DNA from: Aurantiacibacter sp. MUD61
GTDB taxonomy: Bacteria; Pseudomonadota; Alphaproteobacteria; Sphingomonadales; Sphingomonadaceae
Length of the DNA stretch: 64,000 bases
Assembly (NCBI RefSeq): GCF_027912455.1
Contig: NZ_CP115446.1
Location: 519,501-583,500 of the forward strand
Reading direction: 5' to 3'
Shown in pieces: positions 1 through 8,562 of this stretch. A program made the position numbers and the translations under genes. Below the pieces are notes generated by a model. The model saw nothing but the letters and a program-made list of their open reading frames with translations, ran no database searches and was not told where the DNA came from. Numbering within the stretch: position 1 is the first letter of the stretch; each line of letters begins with the position of its first letter.

Positions 1-16
1 AGAGGGAGGCAGCCGA

Positions 17-1222
17 GTGAGCTCCACCCTTGGCAGTGTGACAGCAGCATGCCAGCGCCAGATGGAAGAGGTCGGCGCCGGTATCGGCGCGTCCCTGCGC
101 GGCGTCGACTGCGCTGCCAATGCCATGAGCGAAGCGACGTTCAACAACCTCTTCGCTGAAGGCGGCTTCCTTGGCCCGACTCTCACCGCTGTCCTGACCA
201 TTTTCGTCGCGCTGCTGGGCTATGCGCTGATCACCGGGCGCACCCGCATCGGCGTGGCTTCGCTGACGCCCAAAATGGTGACGCTGGTAGCCGTGGTGAC
301 CTTCGCGACCAGCTGGTTCGTATTCCAGATTTTCTTCTACAATCTCTTCGTTTGGGGCCCGGACTCGATCGCCACCGCGCTGATGGGAACCGATGGCTCC
401 GCCACCACGATTTTCGCCGACAAGCTGGATGCCGTGATGCTGGCGCTGATGGAGGCGTCGGGGGGCGATGCGATGGATGCGAACACCTCGATCTTCTCGC
501 CACCGGGCCTGCTCTGGTCGGGCGGCACCATGCTTCTGCTGGGCACAGTCGGCGTGCTGGCGACGACCAAGATCGCGCTCGCTATTCTGATGGGTCTAGG
601 CCCGATTTTCATCCTGACAGCCTTGTTTGAAAGCACGCGCGGCCTGTTTACTGGTTGGCTCAAGGCTGTCGTGCTTATGGCGCTCGCCCCGCTCTTCGCA
701 GTGCTCGGCGGATCGCTGATGCTCGAGCTCGCAGTGCCAGTCCTGTCCAGCCTCGCGACCACACCCGGCGAGATCGACGTGCGGCCAGCCATGGCCTTCT
801 TCATGATAGGCGCGGTGCATCTGGCGCTCATGTTTATGGTGCTTAAAGTCCTTTCGACCATGGTGTCTGGCTGGACGGTATTCGGCTTTGCCAACCCTGA
901 ACGCGCTGCCGATCGCGCTGCAAATGTCGCAGCCGCTGCGAGCACTCCGCAGGCAATCTCTGCCGCAATCGCCAGCACCCGCGCGCAGGACCGCGCTGGC
1001 GAGACAGGATCCCCTTCGCGCCGCGCCATCCGCGTCGCGTCGACCACGCCGCTGCCTGCCAACGATCCCGGCTCAAGCAGCACCAGCGTGAGAGAAACGC
1101 GCATCGTTTCAGGTGGCCCATCCGGCACCAGCGATGGCCCCACCAGTTCAGCCCCTTCGCGCGCCCGCGGCATCGGCAGCCGCTTCAAATCCGCGCCCAA
1201 TCGCTCCACGGAGAAAATCTGA
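17..1222 (+). CDS. virB6: Type IV secretion inner-membrane channel protein VirB6 (TrbL/VirB6 family)
   Basis: The 401-residue protein has about six hydrophobic segments between residues 50 and 290. The first are near 54-72 and 87-108, then a cluster at 170-285. A polar Ser/Pro/Arg-rich tail of about 100 residues follows. VirB6 proteins form the polytopic inner-membrane part of type IV secretion systems, and this topology together with the following virB9-virB10-virB11 genes supports the call. The start is GTG with an AGGGAGG ribosome binding site just upstream, at the very edge of the window. Its stop shares one base with the virB9 ATG (TGATG), so the genes are probably co-translated. Upstream components (virB2-4, virB8) would lie outside the window. 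Identity by motif alone is weak; context carries the call. Confidence 0.85.
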   Translation: MSSTLGSVTAACQRQMEEVGAGIGASLRGVDCAANAMSEATFNNLFAEGGFLGPTLTAVLTIFVALLGYALITGRTRIGVASLTPKMVTLVAVVTFATSWFVFQIFFYNLFVWGPDSIATALMGTDGSATTIFADKLDAVMLALMEASGGDAMDANTSIFSPPGLLWSGGTMLLLGTVGVLATTKIALAILMGLGPIFILTALFESTRGLFTGWLKAVVLMALAPLFAVLGGSLMLELAVPVLSSLATTPGEIDVRPAMAFFMIGAVHLALMFMVLKVLSTMVSGWTVFGFANPERAADRAANVAAAASTPQAISAAIASTRAQDRAGETGSPSRRAIRVASTTPLPANDPGSSSTSVRETRIVSGGPSGTSDGPTSSAPSRARGIGSRFKSAPNRSTEKI

Positions 1223-2022
1223 TGTTCCGCGCCCTGTCTTGCAGCATCGCAGCAGCACTGGCCTTCACTACGCTCGCAGCGCCTGATGTCCAAGCCCAGG
1301 ATCCGCGCCTGATGGAGCGGCTTTACGATCCCACCCAGGTCGTGCGCATCGAAGGCCGCACCAATGTGCAGACGACGATCCAATTCGGCGAAGGCGAGCG
1401 GATCGAGAATGTCGCAGTCGGCAATTCCGCCACTTGGCAGGTGACGCCCAGCCGCAGCGCCAATTTGCTCTTCGTCAAGCCGCTGGAGCCGCGTGCTGCA
1501 ACCAATATGACGGTGGTGACCAATCGCCACACCTATCTTTTCGATCTGGTCGCCAATCCGGGCAATCGCACGCCGCTTTATATCCTCACTTTCACCTATC
1601 CTGAGGAGCTGGTGCCGGAGGATGAAACGGGGATGGCGATGACGCCGCTCCCGTCGGCCAATGCTTTGGAAATGGCTGCGGCGAATGACGATCTGGCGGT
1701 GCTTGATCCGGCGGACCTCAATTTCGCGTGGTCGAGCACCGGCACCGCTGCCCTCGTGCCTGCCGAGATTTACGACAATGGCCGCGCCACATTCCTCAAC
1801 TGGCCGGAGGACCGCGCACTCCCGGCCATCCTGTTGATGGACCGTGACGGTAACGAAGGCCCTGTGAATTATGCCGTGCGCGGGGACACGATCGTCCTCG
1901 ACCTCGTGCCCGGAGAAATCATCCTGCGATCGGGCGATGATGAAGCACGCCTCGTCAATCTTGGGCTTGCAGGCGCCTATCTGGCGGACGGCACCGCACG
2001 CACCGAAACGGATCGGGACTGA
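1222..2022 (+). CDS. virB9: Type IV secretion outer-membrane-complex protein VirB9
   Basis: The protein has 266 residues. A cleavable signal peptide is visible (hydrophobic residues 5-20, ending near VQAQ at about 25), so it is periplasmic. The N-terminal half contains the TrbG/VirB9-type beta region (DPTQVVRIEGR, then a TYLFDL strand). The C-terminal half has NFAWSSTG followed by a strand containing RATFLNWPE and the closing VNYAVRGDTIVLD and LVNLG strands, as in VirB9/CagX family members. With VirB7 and VirB10 it forms the outer-membrane core ring. It sits between virB6 and virB10 with a one-base overlap upstream and a 14-base gap downstream. I see no separate virB7-like lipoprotein ORF in this stretch. 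Confidence 0.92.
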   Translation: MFRALSCSIAAALAFTTLAAPDVQAQDPRLMERLYDPTQVVRIEGRTNVQTTIQFGEGERIENVAVGNSATWQVTPSRSANLLFVKPLEPRAATNMTVVTNRHTYLFDLVANPGNRTPLYILTFTYPEELVPEDETGMAMTPLPSANALEMAAANDDLAVLDPADLNFAWSSTGTAALVPAEIYDNGRATFLNWPEDRALPAILLMDRDGNEGPVNYAVRGDTIVLDLVPGEIILRSGDDEARLVNLGLAGAYLADGTARTETDRD

Positions 2023-2036
2023 AGGGAACAGATGCC

Positions 2037-3188
2037 ATGAAACTCGCCATGCGAATGCCCGAAAAAGGCACTGGAACCGACACCGATCCGCGCGAAGCGA
2101 TGGACACGGAAGTCATCGATCTGGCGAGCCGGACGAGCTATCCGGTCGTCGCCAATCGCAACCCGCGTTCCGACGCGCTGGGCCTTGCTGCAGGCATCGG
2201 CTTCGTCGGGCTTTTGGGCGCAGCAGTTCTCTGGGGGCTCAGTTCTAGCCGCCTCGAGGACGAGAATGCGCAAGCCGCTGGACAAGTGGATCAAGCAGCA
2301 CCGCCTCCGGTGATGGTTGGTGGAACACCCACTGATGGTCTGCCGAGCGCCAATGCCGTTGCGGCAGAGGTTCCCGCGCCGGTGGCAGCACCCGGCGCCG
2401 TGCTGGCCCCCGCGCCTGGCCCCGGCTTTGTTGGTTCGCCCGCTCCGGCTGGCAATCCGTATAACTCCCCCGCCCTGGTATTCGACGGCAGCGCCGCTCC
2501 GGCAGCAAACGGGGCCGGAGTTCCTGCAGGAGCAGCCGTCCCGGCGGCAGCCGATACCGGCACCGTCCCGGGCGCTGGCGGCGCTGGGGAATTTGCCGCG
2601 CGTATCGGCGGCGTTGGCGGCGGTCCGGCCAGCGCAACGCAAGATTTCAATCCGGCAACCACGGTGACGCAGGGAACGATGATCCCCGCAATCCTCGAAA
2701 CCGCGATCAACACCGATGTACCGGGATATGTCCGCGCGGTGGTGAGCCAGGATGTGCGCAGCCACGATGGTGCGCGCGTGCTTATTCCGCGCTCGAGCCG
2801 CCTTGTCGGACAATATCAGTCCGGCCTGCAGGCAGGCCAGCGCCGTGCCTATGTGATCTGGGAGCGGGTGATCCGCCCCGATGGCGTGTCGGTGCAATTG
2901 CGCAGCCCTGCAACATCCTTCGATGGCACTGCGGGTCTGGAAGGCGACGTCAACAACCACTTCTTCAGTCGCTTCGGCTCAGCCATGCTGCTGTCAGTCA
3001 TCGGCGGGCTGACCACCGTGGCGAGCGGCGGAGCCTCGGTCGTTCTCGGTGGCGGGCAGAGCGCAGCGAGCACCGCCCTCCAGCAGGACGGTCAGCGCCC
3101 TCCGACCATTCGCGTCCGCATGGGTGAGCCGATCCGCGTTTACACCGCGCGTGATCTCGACTTCGGCTCTGCGCCAGCGGTTCGCTGA
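2037..3188 (+). CDS. virB10: Type IV secretion scaffold protein VirB10
   Basis: The 383-residue protein has a cytoplasmic N-terminus and one transmembrane helix at about residues 50-68. A long Pro/Ala/Gly-rich periplasmic linker follows (about 80-210), then a C-terminal TrbI/VirB10 beta-barrel domain. That domain contains GTMIPAILETAINTDVPGYV, LIPRSSRLVGQY and a final RMGEPIRVYTARDL. This is the standard VirB10 layout: the protein spans the envelope and couples inner-membrane ATPase energy to the outer-membrane pore. Repeats in the linker are low complexity and do not disrupt the frame. The gene lies 14 bases after virB9 and 14 bases before virB11. Confidence 0.95.
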   Translation: MKLAMRMPEKGTGTDTDPREAMDTEVIDLASRTSYPVVANRNPRSDALGLAAGIGFVGLLGAAVLWGLSSSRLEDENAQAAGQVDQAAPPPVMVGGTPTDGLPSANAVAAEVPAPVAAPGAVLAPAPGPGFVGSPAPAGNPYNSPALVFDGSAAPAANGAGVPAGAAVPAAADTGTVPGAGGAGEFAARIGGVGGGPASATQDFNPATTVTQGTMIPAILETAINTDVPGYVRAVVSQDVRSHDGARVLIPRSSRLVGQYQSGLQAGQRRAYVIWERVIRPDGVSVQLRSPATSFDGTAGLEGDVNNHFFSRFGSAMLLSVIGGLTTVASGGASVVLGGGQSAASTALQQDGQRPPTIRVRMGEPIRVYTARDLDFGSAPAVR

Positions 3189-3202
3189 AGGCAGGATCCG
3201 GG

Positions 3203-4237
3203 ATGAGCGCAGAGGTATACGATCTTGGCAGCGAGGCGGGCGTAACGCCCGTCGCAGACCAGCCCCTCGCCGCGGGTGGTTCGGTCTATCTCGACGCCTA
3301 TCTCGCGCCGTTTCGCGAATGGCTGGAGCGGGACACGGTTACCGAAATCCTCGTCAACAAGCCGGGCGAAATGTGGGTGGAGGACGCCGCGGTGCCGGGT
3401 CCGATGCAACGCATCGAGCTTACCGCGATTGACGACAAGCTGGTGCAGCGCCTCGCCGAACAGGTCGCACGCATTAGCCATCAGGGCATCAATCGCGAGC
3501 ATCCCCTGCTCGGCGCGACATTGCCCGATGGCGCCCGCATCCAGTTTTGCGGACCACCTGCCACGCGCAAGCACTGGGCCATGGCCATCCGCCGTCACCG
3601 CAGGCTCGACCTGACATTGGACGCTTATGATGCAGGCGCGCTCGCACCGCCCCAGCAGCCGGAACTGCCCGATGCGCAGGCCGAGCCGATCGCTTTCCTC
3701 CGCGCTGCCATCAAGGCGCGCAAAACGATCCTAATTTCCGGCGGCACGAGCACCGGCAAGACCACCTTCCTCAACGCGATGTTGGCTGAAATACCCCGCG
3801 ATGAGCGCGTTGTGCTGGTTGAGGATACGCCCGAGCTAAAAATACCGGGTGCCAATGGCGTGGGCCTAGTTGCCGTCAAAGGCGAGCTTGGCGAAGCGAA
3901 AGTCACGGCCAATGAGCTGCTGCAATCGGCCCTGCGCTTGCGACCCGACCGGATCGTGCTTGGCGAGCTGCGCGGCGCGGAAAGCGTCAGCTTCCTGCGG
4001 GCCATCAACACCGGCCACCCGGGCAGTTTCTCGACCATCCACGCCAATTCGCTGCGCGGCGCACTCGAGCAGTTGAGCCTGATGGTCATGCAGACCGGCA
4101 TCGGCCTCACCCGATCGGACACGATCGCCTATGCCGCGAGTGTCATCGATGTGATCGTGCAGCTCGATCGCACCAATGGCAAACGCGGGATCAGTGCGAT
4201 TGCCGAAGCGCACAAACTGGCGGACAGCTGGGCCTGA
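3203..4237 (+). CDS. virB11: Type IV secretion ATPase VirB11
   Basis: This is a 344-residue traffic ATPase of the VirB11/GspE superfamily. The Walker A motif GGTSTGKTT is at about residues 180-188. The Asp/Walker B region, RPDRIVLGELRGAES, is near 247, and the His box, HPGSFSTIHANS, is near 272. All motifs are intact, so the enzyme should be active as a hexameric inner-membrane ATPase that powers pilus assembly and substrate transfer. It is the last gene of the secretion operon visible here. A 58-base gap separates it from ppk, which starts an unrelated function. No relaxase or coupling protein (VirD4) is in the window. Confidence 0.96.
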   Translation: MSAEVYDLGSEAGVTPVADQPLAAGGSVYLDAYLAPFREWLERDTVTEILVNKPGEMWVEDAAVPGPMQRIELTAIDDKLVQRLAEQVARISHQGINREHPLLGATLPDGARIQFCGPPATRKHWAMAIRRHRRLDLTLDAYDAGALAPPQQPELPDAQAEPIAFLRAAIKARKTILISGGTSTGKTTFLNAMLAEIPRDERVVLVEDTPELKIPGANGVGLVAVKGELGEAKVTANELLQSALRLRPDRIVLGELRGAESVSFLRAINTGHPGSFSTIHANSLRGALEQLSLMVMQTGIGLTRSDTIAYAASVIDVIVQLDRTNGKRGISAIAEAHKLADSWA

Positions 4238-4295
4238 CACGCTCAATTGTGACCCGGCGCGCTGCTGTCTTGCGCAGCGACGATAGACGCGCCAC

Positions 4296-6479
4296 ATGAC
4301 ACCTATGGCGAGCGATCCGAACCTTACCCCAACCGCTGCCAATGATGGCGAGACGACCAGCGCGCCGACGAGCGCGGAAGACCGCTATTTCAACCGTGAG
4401 TTGTCATGGCTGGCGTTCAACGATCGCGTGCTCGAAGAAGCCAATAATGAGGCTTACCCGCTGCTCGAACGGCTTCGCTTCCTGTCGATTTCGGGAAGCA
4501 ACCTCGACGAATTCATGATGATCCGCGTCGCCGGCCTGATCGGGCAGGTACGCAGCGGCGTTTCGGAAACCAGCATCGATGGCCGCACTCCCCGCCAGCA
4601 ATTAAGCGCGATCAATGCGCGAGTGGATGAGCTGGAGCAGAAGCAGCAGCAGGCACTCGCCACGCTAAGGCCGCTGCTTGAGGAAGAAGGCATACATATC
4701 ACCGGCGAAGACCGGATCGATGATGAAGCGGAAAGCTGGCTGCGCGCATATTTCCTCGATCACATCATGCCGGTCATCACGCCGCAAGCGCTCGACCCGG
4801 CGCACCCCTTCCCCTTCGTGGCGAATGGCGGGATCGGTGCGCTTTTCAATCTGAAGCGGCACGGCACCGGCGGCAGGCTCATCGAAATGGTGCTGATCCC
4901 CAGTGCTCTGCCGCGGTTCATCCGCATTCCGGGCGAGGAAGCGATCTATGTCGCGATCGAACGGCTCGTGTGCCGCTATGCCGATATCCTGTTCCCCGGC
5001 TTCGACGTGCTGGGTGACGGTGTGTTCCGCGTGCTGCGCGATAGCGATATCGAGATTGAAGAGGAGGCGGAGGACCTCGTCCGCCTGTTCCGCAGCGCCA
5101 TCCAGCGCCGTCGTCGCGGCCAGGTCATCATGCTGGAGATCGACGAAAGCTTCGATCCCGAAGCCGAGGAATTGCTGCGCGAAAAACTGGGCCTGAGCCA
5201 GGCCGCCATCGCCACGACCGAAGGGATGCTTGGCATTTCCGGCCTGTCCGAAGTGGTCGAGGAAGAGCGGCCCGATCTCAAATTCCCCAGCTACTCGCCG
5301 CGCTATCCCGAACGCGTGCTCGAACATGATGGAGATTTGTTCGCGGCCCTTGGAGCCAAGGACATCATCATCCACCACCCTTACGAGAGTTTCGAAGTAG
5401 TTGTCGATTTCCTGCGCCAGGCCGCAGCCGATCCCAAAGTGGTCTCCATCAAGCAGACGCTCTATCGCGCGGGCAATCAGCCGACGCTCATCAATGCGCT
5501 GATCGAAGCTGCCGAAGCGGGAAAGTCGGTGACCGCTGTGGTCGAGCTGAAGGCCCGCTTTGACGAGGAACAAAACCTCAAATGGGCAGGTGAGCTGGAG
5601 CGCGCCGGGGTGCAGGTGATCTACGGCTTCATCGACATGAAGACTCACGCCAAGGTGAGCATGGTCGTGCGCAAGGAGGATGATGGTATCCGTACCTACT
5701 GCCACTTCGGCACCGGCAATTATCACCCCGTCACCGCGCGCATTTATACCGACCTGTCCTATTTCACCGCCGATCCTGCGCTTGGGCGCGATGCCGCGAA
5801 ACTGTTCAATTTCGTCACCGGCTATGTCGAACCGCAGAGCATGGAGCGCCTTGCCATCAGTCCGCTGACGCTGGACGACAGAATCATGGAGCATATCGAT
5901 CACGAAATCGCCCTGGCGCGCGAAGGCAAGCCGGCGACGATCTGGGCGAAGATGAATTCGCTCACCGAAGAGGCGATGATCGACAAGCTATACGAAGCCA
6001 GTCAGGCGGGAGTCGATATCGTGCTTGTGGTGCGCGGCATCTGTTGCCTGCGACCAGGCGTGCCGGGCCTGTCCGAGAATATCTCCGTCAAATCCATCAT
6101 CGGCCGTTTCCTCGAGCACAGTCGGATTTACGCCTTTGGTAATGGCGAACCGATGCCGAGTGACAAGGCCAAGGTCTACATCTCCAGCGCGGACCTGATG
6201 GAACGCAATCTGCACCGCCGGGTTGAAGCTCTTGTGCCAATCATCAATCCTACGGTGCACGATCAGGTTCTTGATCAGGTGCTTCTCGCCAATTTGCTCG
6301 ATACCCAGCAGAGCTGGCTGCTCGATGGCGAGACGGGGGATTACGAGCGTGTGGAGCGTGACGCAGAGGGTTTCAACTGCCACGAATACTTCATGACAAA
6401 CCCATCCTTAAGCGGGCGCGGCGAAGCGCTGAAACAGGGCGGCGTCCCCAAACTCACATTGCGCAAAGAGACGCAGTGA
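4296..6479 (+). CDS. ppk1: Polyphosphate kinase 1
   Basis: The protein reversibly transfers the ATP gamma-phosphate to inorganic polyphosphate. At 727 residues it has the normal PPK1 length. The N-terminal domain begins RYFNRELSWLAFNDRVLEEA and SISGSNLDEFMMIRVAG, both hallmark PPK1 segments. The phospholipase-D-like catalytic core contains THAKVSMV with the autophosphorylated His at about residue 451. It is followed by CHFGTGNYHP, and the second HKD-like region lies around HSRIYAFGNGE. Two in-frame ATGs (4296 and 4305) are both plausible. The stop overlaps the first possible ppx start by three bases. The ppk-ppx pair is a common arrangement and suggests coordinated synthesis and hydrolysis of polyphosphate. 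Confidence 0.97.
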   Translation: MTPMASDPNLTPTAANDGETTSAPTSAEDRYFNRELSWLAFNDRVLEEANNEAYPLLERLRFLSISGSNLDEFMMIRVAGLIGQVRSGVSETSIDGRTPRQQLSAINARVDELEQKQQQALATLRPLLEEEGIHITGEDRIDDEAESWLRAYFLDHIMPVITPQALDPAHPFPFVANGGIGALFNLKRHGTGGRLIEMVLIPSALPRFIRIPGEEAIYVAIERLVCRYADILFPGFDVLGDGVFRVLRDSDIEIEEEAEDLVRLFRSAIQRRRRGQVIMLEIDESFDPEAEELLREKLGLSQAAIATTEGMLGISGLSEVVEEERPDLKFPSYSPRYPERVLEHDGDLFAALGAKDIIIHHPYESFEVVVDFLRQAAADPKVVSIKQTLYRAGNQPTLINALIEAAEAGKSVTAVVELKARFDEEQNLKWAGELERAGVQVIYGFIDMKTHAKVSMVVRKEDDGIRTYCHFGTGNYHPVTARIYTDLSYFTADPALGRDAAKLFNFVTGYVEPQSMERLAISPLTLDDRIMEHIDHEIALAREGKPATIWAKMNSLTEEAMIDKLYEASQAGVDIVLVVRGICCLRPGVPGLSENISVKSIIGRFLEHSRIYAFGNGEPMPSDKAKVYISSADLMERNLHRRVEALVPIINPTVHDQVLDQVLLANLLDTQQSWLLDGETGDYERVERDAEGFNCHEYFMTNPSLSGRGEALKQGGVPKLTLRKETQ

Positions 6480-6508
6480 TCGCAATGAGGGGGAAGCGGG
6501 GCACACAG

Positions 6509-7972
6509 ATGATAGAGCGGCCTGACAGGGCTGTCATCGACATCGGCTCCAACACCGTACGCCTTGTTATCTATTCCGGTCCGCCCCGCGCTTCGAACGT
6601 TTGGCTCAATGAAAAGGTCACCGCGCGTCTTGGTCGTGACCTGACCGCCACTGGCCGAATTCCGCAGGAAGCGGAAGATCTGGCGTTGTCAGGCCTCAAA
6701 CGCTTTGCCGCCATTATCGACGATCTGGGCGTTACGGATGTGGCCGCAGTGGCAACCGCCGCCGCGCGCGAAGCAGAAAACGGCCCGGAGTTTATCGAGA
6801 AAGTCCGCGCGCTTGGCATCAATCCCCGCGTGCTTTCCGGGGTGGAAGAGGCGACCACTTCTGCCTTTGGCGTCATCGGCGCATTTCCCGGCGCTCGCGG
6901 AATTGTGGCGGATCTTGGCGGCGGCAGTCTTGAGCTCGTCGCGGTCGAAGACAACGCATGTCACGATGGCATCAGCCTGCCGCTCGGCACTTTGCGCCTG
7001 CCCGCGCTGAGGGCCGATGGCGATGCCAGCTTCGATGAAGCAATCACAGCGAATCTTGCCGATGCGAAGTGGGCGAAAGAGCAGGACGGTAATCTCTACC
7101 TCGTCGGTGGAACGTGGCGAGCACTCGCGAGCTACGCCATGCACAAGCAGGATTATCCGCTGACCGACCCGCAAGCCTTTTGCATGACCCCACAAGAGGC
7201 GGACGCAATCGCCGCCGAACTTTCCGAATCCGATCCCGATGACCTGACATCCATCTCCGGCATTTCGTCGAGCCGCGCGTCAGGCCTCCCCGATGCCGCT
7301 GCAATGTTACGCGTGATGATTGCCGAATTGCAGCCTGAGGCGCTTGTCATCTCCGCCTGGGGCATTCGCGAAGGATTGCTGTTTGAGCGGCTGAGCGACG
7401 TTGCGCGCCAACAAGACCCGCTGCTCTCTGCCATCACCCACTTCGCGACCCCGCGCGGGGCAGACATCACCAATGCCACTCTCACCGCAGCATGGACGGC
7501 GGAGGCTGTCGACGGGCGCAATCGTGGCAGTGAGCGTATCCGCCTGGCAGCGACCCTGCTCACGCAGGCTGCCGCGCGGGTCGAGCCGAACTTGCGGCTC
7601 GCCCACTCGGTGGACTGGGCACTCGAGAAACGCTGGCTGGGGCTCGATCACACCGGCCGCGCGATGATCGCGCAATGCCTTCGTGCGAGTTGCGGCTCCC
7701 CAAAAATCGTCGATGAATACACCAGGATGGCGAGCGAAAAGCAGCTCCACCGCGCGTCAGCCTGGGGCCTCGCCAATCGCCTTTGCCGCAAAATCGGTGC
7801 CGGCACACGCATTTCGCTCACCGGCAGCGCATTGCGGCGGAAGGACGATACGCTCGTCCTGCGCTTCGACGAAAGCCGCGCTTACCTGATGGCAGACAGT
7901 GTGGAGTCAGAACTCGCCAATCTGGCAAAGTGGCTGGAGCTCGATCACCGGATGGTGATTGGCCTCGATTAA
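6509..7972 (+). CDS. ppx: Exopolyphosphatase / pppGpp phosphohydrolase (Ppx/GppA family)
   Basis: The enzyme removes terminal phosphate from polyphosphate and possibly pppGpp. The ASKHA-fold phosphate-binding motifs are present: RAVIDIGSNTVRLVIY near the N-terminus and VADLGGGSLELV at about residue 130. A C-terminal HD-like helical extension completes about 487 residues. Three starts are possible: GTG 6476 (overlapping the ppk stop), ATG 6485 and ATG 6509. I chose 6509 because it gives the usual short leader before the DIGSN motif and is preceded by a purine-rich stretch, but translational coupling from 6476 cannot be excluded. The last four bases (TTAA) overlap the stop of the opposing DUF805 gene. 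Confidence 0.94.
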   Translation: MIERPDRAVIDIGSNTVRLVIYSGPPRASNVWLNEKVTARLGRDLTATGRIPQEAEDLALSGLKRFAAIIDDLGVTDVAAVATAAAREAENGPEFIEKVRALGINPRVLSGVEEATTSAFGVIGAFPGARGIVADLGGGSLELVAVEDNACHDGISLPLGTLRLPALRADGDASFDEAITANLADAKWAKEQDGNLYLVGGTWRALASYAMHKQDYPLTDPQAFCMTPQEADAIAAELSESDPDDLTSISGISSSRASGLPDAAAMLRVMIAELQPEALVISAWGIREGLLFERLSDVARQQDPLLSAITHFATPRGADITNATLTAAWTAEAVDGRNRGSERIRLAATLLTQAAARVEPNLRLAHSVDWALEKRWLGLDHTGRAMIAQCLRASCGSPKIVDEYTRMASEKQLHRASAWGLANRLCRKIGAGTRISLTGSALRRKDDTLVLRFDESRAYLMADSVESELANLAKWLELDHRMVIGLD

Positions 7973-8544
7973 TCAGGCGCATCGCCAAAACTGTTAGTTT
8001 CGGGATCACCTTTTCCAGCGAGCAGAATGCACAAGACTGCAAGAGACAGCATATAGAGAAAGTTGCTCGCAAAAATTGCGAGGAACTGTGTCATGTCATT
8101 GTTTTCCGACCCGAAGTATTGGCGCATGGATACGGTTGAAAAGATGATGAAGGGCACCGGCAGAAAACCCCAGAACCCACGCATACCACGATCATGGAGA
8201 CGCCGTGCCACTGCTGCAGCCAAAAGAATGAATGCCAGACCGAAAAAGGTCACCAACCAAGCGAAAATGAGGTTCGTATCTGGCATCAATTCGGGATGAT
8301 GCCCTTCAACGGTGATTGAATAATGATCAGGTCCGCTACGAATTGTCGCCTTATCTGGATTAGCTTCGGCAAACTCCTGCATTCTGGCCATGCTTTCCGC
8401 CATGAGCGGCATAAAAGCGAGCATTCCGCCACCAATTACTACGATGGCAACACCAGAGACATACAGCCAGAACGACTGTTTCGATTCTCTACCCGAGAAT
8501 TTTAGGAGCCGCGAAAGATTGCTCCTAATTGCTGCCCACCACAT
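7969..8544 (-). CDS. DUF805 family inner-membrane protein
   Basis: The 191-residue protein starts WWAAIRSNLSRLLKFSGRES, and the FSGR segment is the DUF805 signature. About four hydrophobic helices follow, near residues 27-46, 94-116, 122-145 and 155-180. The motif ARRLHDRGMRGFWG, typical of the family, lies between helices two and three. DUF805 proteins are inner-membrane proteins of unknown function. The gene converges on ppx with a four-base overlap of stops. Local base composition looks slightly more AT-rich than the neighbours, by eye only. Confidence 0.85.
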   Translation of the reverse strand: MWWAAIRSNLSRLLKFSGRESKQSFWLYVSGVAIVVIGGGMLAFMPLMAESMARMQEFAEANPDKATIRSGPDHYSITVEGHHPELMPDTNLIFAWLVTFFGLAFILLAAAVARRLHDRGMRGFWGFLPVPFIIFSTVSMRQYFGSENNDMTQFLAIFASNFLYMLSLAVLCILLAGKGDPETNSFGDAPD

Positions 8545-8562
8545 GATCGTTTCCCCCTTTTC

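Noticed and set aside
337..1530. Minus-strand ORF of 397 codons across virB6 and virB9
   Set aside because: Crosses two coupled, well-supported genes on the other strand.
4665..5903. Minus-strand ORF of 412 codons
   Set aside because: Antisense to ppk1, which has all conserved motifs.
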